A stretch of DNA of 64,000 bases from Lasiosphaeria ovina (lineage: Eukaryota > Ascomycota > Sordariomycetes > Sordariales > Lasiosphaeriaceae), in contig JAULSN010000005.1 of NCBI GenBank assembly GCA_033439765.1, positions 496,001-560,000 on the forward strand, read 5' to 3'. The translations under genes and the position numbers were made by a program. The notes below the pieces were generated by a model, which ran no database searches, was not told the DNA's origin, and saw only the letters and a list, made by a program, of their open reading frames with translations. This document shows, piece after piece, positions 57,440 through 64,000 of the stretch. The stretch's first letter is position 1, and each line of letters begins with the position of its first letter.

Positions 57440-59136
57440 TCATGAACTCCGGCGGCCGTAGGGCTCGAAAGGGAACGCGGTGCTCACCACGCTCATGGCC
57501 ACAAGGAGCGCGCCGCAGATGAAGATGGGCGCGGTAGTTGAGGTATCGGACGCCGTGGCGATGACAGCAGATATGATGCCCATGGTGCGATTGCATGCCA
57601 CCGCCACACCATTGCTAGTGGCCCTATGAGCACTGGGAAGCACGTCAGGCGTATATGCGTACAGCGTACCGTAGTAGACGTTGAGGCAGAAGCCTATGGC
57701 ATAGGAGCAGCCGACGTCCTGGGAACCTGTTCGCACCGCTGTATAGGCAAATAAGAATGCGACCGTCATTAGTGCTCCAATGACCATGGTGTACTTGCGC
57801 CCCAGAATGGGTGTTTCGCACATCCACGCCGCCAGAATAGGCCCGAAGATGGAAATTATGTTGGTCAGGGCATAGTTTCGCCAGGAATCGAACGTCGACA
57901 CGTTGAGATTCGCACCACACAACGCGAGCTAGCTAGGTAGGAAGACGTAGAACAAAGGGTATGCCAAGCCTACCATGGCCCACGAGACTCAGATCAAAAG
58001 GGTCGATGTTGAGATTTTTGGGGTGGCGATCAGACCACGGAGGTGGATAAGCGTCTCACCGACTGAGAACCTTTTTCTGCTGTCGGCGCCTGTCACGACA
58101 CCGCATGCATCGAGCTTCTCGAGGGTCAGACTGCACGGGCGGCCGTGTTTAGTCGCCAAGAATTGCAACGTTTCGACAACCTTTGCATCTTCACCCATAT
58201 CAAGGGGTGTTTCTTTTAGACGGATGACGGTCATCCGAAGGATCGACATGACGAGGACGATGGCGCCGCTTGTGAACATGACGTATCTCCAGCCCATATT
58301 GTTATACTTGGTGCATGTCTCGACCGAGGCGCAATTCCACTTCTCCGGAATCGGAGAAGAATGCTGTCAGCTTGTTTCTGGTAGTGACTTACCCGAGAAG
58401 CCCCAGGCGATAAACCCCATGATTGCTTGACCGAGACCCCACCAGGCAGCCATGAGGATCAGCGCCCACTGCTTGCTTCCGGGGGGGTATTCCAAGAAGA
58501 CGGTAGTGTCAAGAACCAGGTTACCGCCTGCACCCAACCCAATACAGGCGACGAAGAATCCCAAGGATGCCCAGTTTGGCATCCCACCAGCAATTATCGT
58601 GGCGGCCGAGCATATCAGGAGCGTGACGTTGAAGGCCAGGCGGCGGCCAATGATGTCGGCGCCGAACCCCTAGTCGAGAGCGCCAATAAGCATGCCAACG
58701 TAGGCGGAGACGGTCAGTCCTTTCTCGTATCCGACGCGGCCAAACTCGCGGAAGGCCGGTCCAGCAACGGCCGATTGTAGTAGCAAGACGAGAGAGTCGA
58801 CCGCATATCTGCAGTAGCACATTAGCGGGCTGTCTCGGCAGAAAGGGGTGGGAGCACACATACCCAAAACCGTTCAGGAAAAAGAGTTTGGTGTGGTAAC
58901 GCGCCCAGCCGAGCTCCTCGATAGCCTGGTTGGAACAAAGAGATTGTATTAGCCGGAGGGCACAACGCGCCGCGCATCTAGGCACCACACGTGAAATTTC
59001 TGGGTCAGATTAGTAACCCACGTTGTTCACCAGGCATCTTGCGGTTCAGAGCTAGATCCAAATCCTGGAGACTCAGGACGTCCTCAGATTTGGAGGAGTT
59101 GTCATCGACCAAGCCGCCCTTTGGCCACATCTCCAT
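57440..59136 (-). pseudogene. MFS transporter pseudogene (12-TM, organic-solute type)
   Basis: Read on the minus strand from an ATG at 59136 (MEMWPKGG...), the protein aligns by eye with fungal MFS transporters: IEELGWARYHTKLFFLNGFGY, then after a short intron YAVDSLVLLLQS, GYEKGLTVSAYVGMLIGA, RRLAFNVTLL, GLGAGGNLVLDTTVFLEY and NNMGWRYVMFTSGA, ending GALLVAMSVVSTAFPFEPYGRR. It is broken in several places: a frame break near 59060 in what should be a K-M-x-L-V-N-N motif; TAG at 58670-58672 where Trp is expected (ALD-W-GFGADIIGRR); TGA at 57989-57991, again a Trp position; and TAG at 57929-57931. One intron (about 58312-58380) has no phase-compatible splice. The two Trp-to-stop changes fit G-to-A and the third fits C-to-T, as after RIP. 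Confidence 0.8.
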
Positions 59137-60365
59137 GTCGTGAGGACTGACCTATGCACGTCTGCCGTCTGTTGATTGGTGTTGAAGTTGTAGTTTCAGG
59201 AATATGGCAATAGGCTGTTCTGTCGGACCACGAGCGGGAGAGATGCGGGTGTAGAGGGTCTAGAGCACCGTTTTCAGATCGAATTCGGATCAGGTTTGGC
59301 GTGGCGAGCGAGATGAGCTCGGGGCTTAAGACTGATTAGGAAAAAGTAAGATGGGCAGAAGGTAGCAAGTGCCATGGGATGCAAAACCGTCGCAAGAAAA
59401 ATAAAGTGTCTTGACGAACTGGCAGCCAAATTGGTCTGGGAGACGACTGCTGGGTTGGCCCGCCCGTTGGATGGAGATTGCGGCTAGCGTTTGGGCTGCC
59501 TGTAAAAATGTGGCACGGTGTGGGGTGTTGTCCACGACAGAGGCTTGGGAAGGAGCGAAGGTTCACAGTCCCAAGCGGTCCCCCCCCCAGCTGACCTCCT
59601 GCCTGTAAGGGGTTTGTATTGGTCCGACAAAAGAAGCACTAAGAAGACCTCGTTGAAGTGCTGCGAAATCTCGTGCTTGCATGCTAAACGGTGACGGGCT
59701 GGATTGGGGAATCTTATCAGCCTTTGTATCCCTAAACACTATAGGTGTTGAGTGTGAACTGTGGGGAAACCATGTTGAGGTTTTGACTGCTAGAGACTCC
59801 TGAGATGGAGTCGACTGCGATTAGGTTTGTAGATTCAGCAGGGACTGGCCATCTTGATGTTGGATCTTCTATCAACCGGTTCGATCTTGGTTATTGTCTG
59901 TGTGGCGTTGAAATTCCCCCGTCTGCCGACTTCCTGCTATTACCGCAAGGGAGCGCCGAAAGGAGATTATCACGAAACCTGAAGTGCCTCGTGTTGTCGT
60001 TGCCCGTCATGTTGGCAAAAACACGTAAACCGACCCCAGATGATCATGTTGCGCGTCTCTGAGCAAATGAGGACAGACACGTCAAAGAGGACGGAAAGCA
60101 AGCTATTAGGACCAATCAATTAACTAATCGTGACTCTGATTCCCTAGACTTTATTCCTTGCCTCGCCCCAAACTCCTGAATCCGATCAACGACAATGCTC
60201 TCTTCCGTTCCCAGCAAATCTAAACCCTGAACCCCAAGTCCCGATCCCTCGGAAACCCGCGTGAAGTACCACTCTACTAGCAAGCCACCCCTAGAGCTGA
60301 CGAGATGTGAAATGTCGAAAAGGCGTGCCCATATGCCAGCGTCTCTCCACCATGTCGCTCTCTCT
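59137..60365. other. Intergenic region
   Basis: About 1.2 kb between the upstream side of the MFS pseudogene and the 3' end of the secreted-protein gene. No gene, tRNA or repeat supported. Confidence 0.55.
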
Positions 60366-60848
60366 TCACCACGGGTGAGGCGGGAAGCTCAGGTCGGGGG
60401 TGACCACGACACCGGCGTCGAGCTGCTGGTCCGTGTAGGCGGGGAAGGCGGCAAGCTTCCAGCCGAGGTCCACCAGTGAGAGCGTCGTGAAGCCATTCAG
60501 CTCGCCGAACTGTCCGTTCCAGCCGGTCGAGACGCGAAACGGGCCGCACTCCCAGCCCTCCGAAGGCGAATGGCTTGCTTTCTGCCCGTTGACGCTGCGC
60601 ACCGTGAACTCGCAGGGCGTGGGCGCAACCCATCCCACGTTTTTGTTGACCACGAACGACCAGTTGCATGCGGTGTCCGCGCCATCACAGACGCGGAGCA
60701 TCCTCTCGATTGTCCAAAGCTGTTCGTTGGCTTGAACCGGCTCAACCACGTCGGCAGGAGCTGGAGCTGCTGCTCCGTCGCCTGGGATGGGACTGGCAAA
60801 GGCGAAGGCCGAAGTGAGGCCCGCGAGAATAGCGGTGGAGAACTGCAT
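60366..60848 (-). CDS. Small secreted cysteine-containing protein, unknown function
   Basis: Single exon of 160 residues. Residues 1 to about 18 form a signal peptide (MQFSTAILAGLTSAFAFA), followed by an Ala/Pro-rich spacer that could be a propeptide. The mature part has four cysteines (54, 61, 79, 101), compatible with two disulfides, and many aromatic residues (LWTIERMLRVCDG, NWSFVVNKNVGWV, SEGWECGPFRVSTGW). No catalytic motif is visible. Such proteins are usual among fungal secreted proteins of unknown role; some related ones are candidate effectors. It lies near the GH131 gene, also secreted and on the same strand, 0.8 kb apart; co-regulation is only a guess. Confidence 0.8.
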   Translation of the reverse strand: MQFSTAILAGLTSAFAFASPIPGDGAAAPAPADVVEPVQANEQLWTIERMLRVCDGADTACNWSFVVNKNVGWVAPTPCEFTVRSVNGQKASHSPSEGWECGPFRVSTGWNGQFGELNGFTTLSLVDLGWKLAAFPAYTDQQLDAGVVVTPDLSFPPHPW

Positions 60849-61659
60849 TGTGATGGATGCTCTGGTTGCTGTCTTATCTGCGAGGAGAATGATGAGAGAC
60901 CGAAAGAAGGCAGAGATGGTGGCGGACGTCCTCGGAGATTGGGTAGGGCTCCAAAAAGGCCTTAAAATGATGTATGTGTCTTGTTGCGGGTGTCTGGGAG
61001 CAATTATTGCGGATGTAGAAGAGATGAAGCGAAGGAATTTTTTTTCGTGGACAGAGACTGGGCGTGTTAAAAGCTGCTCGGTGCCCGACAGGCAGAAAGG
61101 CCACTGCGCCTTTCTTTCGGTACTGGGAAAGTGCAGCTGGAGTTCTTGAAGGTTAGCTGAGCGCGGCGAGCAGTCATTCTCGGCTCACCGTGGCTGGCTC
61201 TTGCGTTTAACCTGGCACTGGCAGCCGGGAATTGGCGACTCGTTCCTTCCTCGTATGGCCGTTTGCCGGAATTTGCTGGGCAAAAACATGGACTCTAAAG
61301 AACATGCCCAAGATGGAAGGCACGGGTGGTGAACATCACACTAGCACCGCGCCAGATCAAGCTGACAGGGTCCACGGGAAAGCACGACAATGGTGCTCGG
61401 CTCGGCCTCAATCCAAGCCTCGCTCCCGAGGCCCAGCTCGACGCCGGTTTCCCCCCGAAAGCGTAGGCATGTTGCGTCACGACCCGAAGAGCGAAGAGCG
61501 GAGTTGAGCGTGGTTCAGTGAGCAGGTCAAGCGCAGGAATATGACAACCTTGGATACTTTGGATTGGAAACTACCGATACGCGGAAAGAAAAAAGTATGG
61601 ACAAGAAGTAAAGTGTCTATTTACAGGATGTTGCACCAGTTGACGACGACAAAGCACTG
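60849..61659. other. Spacer between two secreted-protein genes
   Basis: About 810 bases holding the small secreted protein's promoter and the GH131 3' flank. No gene seen. Confidence 0.55.
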
Positions 61660-62787
61660 TTATAGACATTGAGAGTACCAGTCATTCGAGTACTTGCACT
61701 TGTATGGCGACGCACATGATGTGCACCCACTGAAACCATTGCCACCACATTGAGCCCATTGAGCCGCTGTGCAACCGCTGCTGGAAGTTGTGGCGACCGG
61801 TGCGGAGCTGGTGGTGGTTGTTACCTGAGTCTTGCTGGATGTCGATGTAATGAACGTTGTGGGGGCTGAGGATATAGAACTCGTGGTGCTCGATTTGATG
61901 CTAGTACTGGAGCTGGAGCTTCCACCATTGTCGACCGGTGGTGCGCCTGTTGGACCAATGTTAGTCTCTCTTGCAAGTCCTATTATTTTCGGAATTCACT
62001 AACCAGGGCCAGCAACAGATGTGGTCAAGCTTCCGCTCTCGATATAAACACCCGACCAGAAATAGTCCTCGGTGGAATCCGGGTAGCCATCTCGAGGCAA
62101 CTCCAAGACACCAACGTGCCAATCAGCTCCGTTGCTGCTGGTGCTCGCCTTCACTGGGGCCACTGTTTGGGTCAGAGCATCACCGCCGGTGGAGTGCCAG
62201 AAACCGACAGTGCCAGCGGTGAAGTCGATCTCATAGGCAACGTTGTGCCAGACGCCGGCGATCCATTCGGTGCTCCACTGTGTTTGGCCGCCGATGCACC
62301 ATCGCAGCAGCGGATCCGAGACGCCGGCAGCGCCAGACAGCCACCCCGACTTGAGTTCGGTGAAGTGGCTCTCGAAGAAAGCGATCTGGTGCTCGCGCGT
62401 GGTTGCTGGCGCGTTGACGTCCTTGCGCATCAAAGAGAAGTGGTAGTAGACCTTGCCCTGATTGATGGCAGCGGTGGTCTGTGGAATTAGCTCTGTTCGC
62501 CTCATGTTTTGGCCATTCCAGTACGCCGTGTTGTCCAGCGTGATCTTGGCGCCCTGCTTGGAGCCCGGGTCGGCCGGATTCTTGAACGAAGGGGACAGGT
62601 TGACGTAGGATGCGACGGTAGATGACCCGTGGATATAATACTGGTATGGCCCGACCTGATTTCCCCATGACCATTTTTCCAGGTCGGTCGACGCTGTGAA
62701 GTCGTTGAACCTGCCATCCCAAAGCACTGTCCCAGCAGAGACGGCCGTAACGTGGGCGGTGAGACCAAAGAGAGCTGTGCACTTCAT
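61660..62787 (-). CDS. Glycoside hydrolase family 131 beta-glucanase with C-terminal CBM1
   Basis: Two exons on the minus strand, 62787-62004 and 61946-61660, give 356 residues; the 57-nt intron has a gttagt donor and falls at the catalytic-domain/linker boundary. Residues 1 to about 18 are a signal peptide. The catalytic domain (about 20-262) matches GH131: [73 protein letters not shown] and [10 protein letters not shown] Ser/Thr-rich linker of about 50 residues follows. Residues 320-356 are a fungal cellulose-binding CBM1 ([11 protein letters not shown]...[10 protein letters not shown]) with the usual cysteines and aromatic surface residues. By family knowledge GH131 enzymes cleave beta-1,3/1,6 and beta-1,4 glucans; the enzyme would act outside the cell on plant cell wall or fungal glucan. 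Confidence 0.94.
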
Positions 62788-64000
62788 CTTGACGAAAAGA
62801 GCGACACGATGGAAGATCTAGAGATTTGGCTGTGGTGTCCTGGAAGGAGGCAACTTCTTATAGACAAGCCGAGAGCGGGCCCATTCTTAGGTATCGCCAT
62901 CCTGACAACCCGCGCTTCGAACGGACGGATGGCCATGGTGGGAAATCTGGAAGCACCATGTGGTGCCTGGCAGAGGAAAGACATTCTGTTCTCGCGATGG
63001 CGGCCCGATCTTGGCCAAGGTTGCAATGTTGCGGAAGCAGAGCTCGAATTGTCCTGTTCAAGCCATAGTCTGGTGTTGGGGGAAGGTTCAGAGTGGATCG
63101 ATCGGCTGTGTTCCCGGGCGCCGGGCCGTTTTACACGACTGGGATCGTGCAATTTCCAGACAGCTGCTATTCCCACAGTGATCTTTGGAATCACCACTAC
63201 TACCAAAGATCCACGGAAGCTAATAAGTAGTATAGAACTATATTCCTAAATGTAGTTCATGTTAATAACCCATTGCCCTTTTCTATTTTAAAGAAAGACC
63301 GCGGAATACTTACCATTTGCCGGTCACTTGCCCCTTGTCGAATTCCCAAATCGGCTAGACTTAGTCCAAATACGTTACCAAGCATTAAATTGGCCACTAA
63401 ACCCCAAAATAGAAGGTGGGGGTCTTTCCCCAGCAGAATGACAGCGGCGCCGGGGCACAACACTTTCTCCAAGGTTGAGAGTGCAACCCAACATGCTTCC
63501 GAATTCCGCGCCGGATCCTGCTCAGATATATTAGCAGTCCTATTGCAACCCGGATTGACTTTCAGCCTCCCGCTCCATTTACAAATCGCAGCGCTAATGC
63601 TTCGCTTAGTGCGGTTTCCCCTTCAGATGGGAACAGCGGCCAGGTTCGCAGCTACTACAAGGGATTTGGGTTCGTCAGTGAGTGCTCCTTCAAGTTGCGA
63701 ACCGGTGGTCTCTTTTCAACTCACCTCCTTCCGAATCACAGGCCTCCCGTCCTCTTGGGCAGGCATCCGCCTACTATTTTCAGTATTAAGGAACATCCCC
63801 AAGGAACCTTACCCATGAAGGTTCTGTACAGTATTGGTACGTACTATTTTCTATTTCGCCCCCTCCTGCCTTCGCGTCCTGTCACGCAACCCTCATTGGC
63901 ATGCTTGCTCTGCTTCTAGCCACCGGATCTTTTGACGTTCTTTCCCTTTTAATATGGATGCTGCTTTGAGTTTTGTATCTTACCATCAGCTCCTTCTGCT
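62788..64000. other. Right-edge region; possible 5' exons of a plus-strand gene
   Basis: 62788 to about 63250 should be the GH131 promoter. From 63479 to 63919 one plus-strand frame stays open for 147 codons and includes a coding-like segment (QPPAPFTNRSANASL, QVRSYYKGFGFV) and, further on, EHPQGTLPMKVLYSIG just before a GT donor at about 63850. A gtgagt donor also lies at 63682. The exon structure cannot be settled and the gene, if real, runs off the right edge. I do not recognise a family. Confidence 0.25.

Overview
The window looks like chromosomal DNA of a filamentous ascomycete, most likely a sordariomycete close to the Chaetomiaceae/Sordariales. Three things point there. Genes are split by very short introns (46 to about 116 nt, one of 272 nt) with GT...AG ends and CTAAC/CTGAC branch sites. 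The gene set is typically fungal: GPI3, LHS1, DBP6, acetyl-CoA hydrolase, an RTA1-type protein, GH131-CBM1 and HSPA12-like Hsp70. Gene-free stretches are long and contain a few decayed genes whose lesions look like RIP (G-to-A or C-to-T). I assigned exons by hand from frame, splice consensus and family similarity recalled from knowledge; no search was run.

Layout from left to right. 1-7.6 kb is housekeeping: LHS1 (ER Hsp70, cut by the window edge, minus), DBP6 (ribosome-biogenesis helicase, minus) and GPI3 (GPI-anchor GlcNAc transferase, plus). 8.6-14.4 kb holds a seven-exon HSPA12-like Hsp70 (minus), divergent from a fungal coiled-coil protein of unknown function (plus). A tRNA-Phe lies at 14.7 kb. 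16.3-18.8 kb holds an RBR-type E3 ligase with an unusual N-terminal repeat array and two alternative last exons, each able to complete RING2. 19.5-23.8 kb holds a histidine phosphatase, an alkyltransferase-like DNA repair protein (ATL), a tRNA-Ala and an RTA1-like membrane protein. 24-29 kb is gene-free, partly AT-rich, with a G-tract and a CAGCAC repeat. 29-30.5 kb is a broken gene for a secreted endonuclease/phosphatase-like protein with a jacalin-like lectin domain. 30.5-38.5 kb shows no gene I can support.

38.5-44.6 kb carries a large SH3-RasGEF and a prolyl-4-hydroxylase-like enzyme. 45-46.6 kb is a repeat-rich patch with a decayed HNH-domain gene and an irregular tRNA-Arg. 46.9-48.6 kb is an UNC93-like MFS protein. 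52.6-54.4 kb is acetyl-CoA hydrolase (ACH1/acu-8). 55.8-56.8 kb is a one-TM unknown protein. 57.4-59.1 kb is an MFS transporter pseudogene. 60.4-62.8 kb holds two secreted proteins: a small four-cysteine protein and a GH131 glucanase with a CBM1. The right edge may contain 5' exons of a further gene.

The genes are mostly independent and do not form an operon or an obvious metabolite cluster. The best candidate for something undescribed is the RBR ligase at 16.3-18.8 kb, because of its DWRTG/SPDIPSIMAEFGEFG repeats and its duplicated RING2-completing terminal exon.
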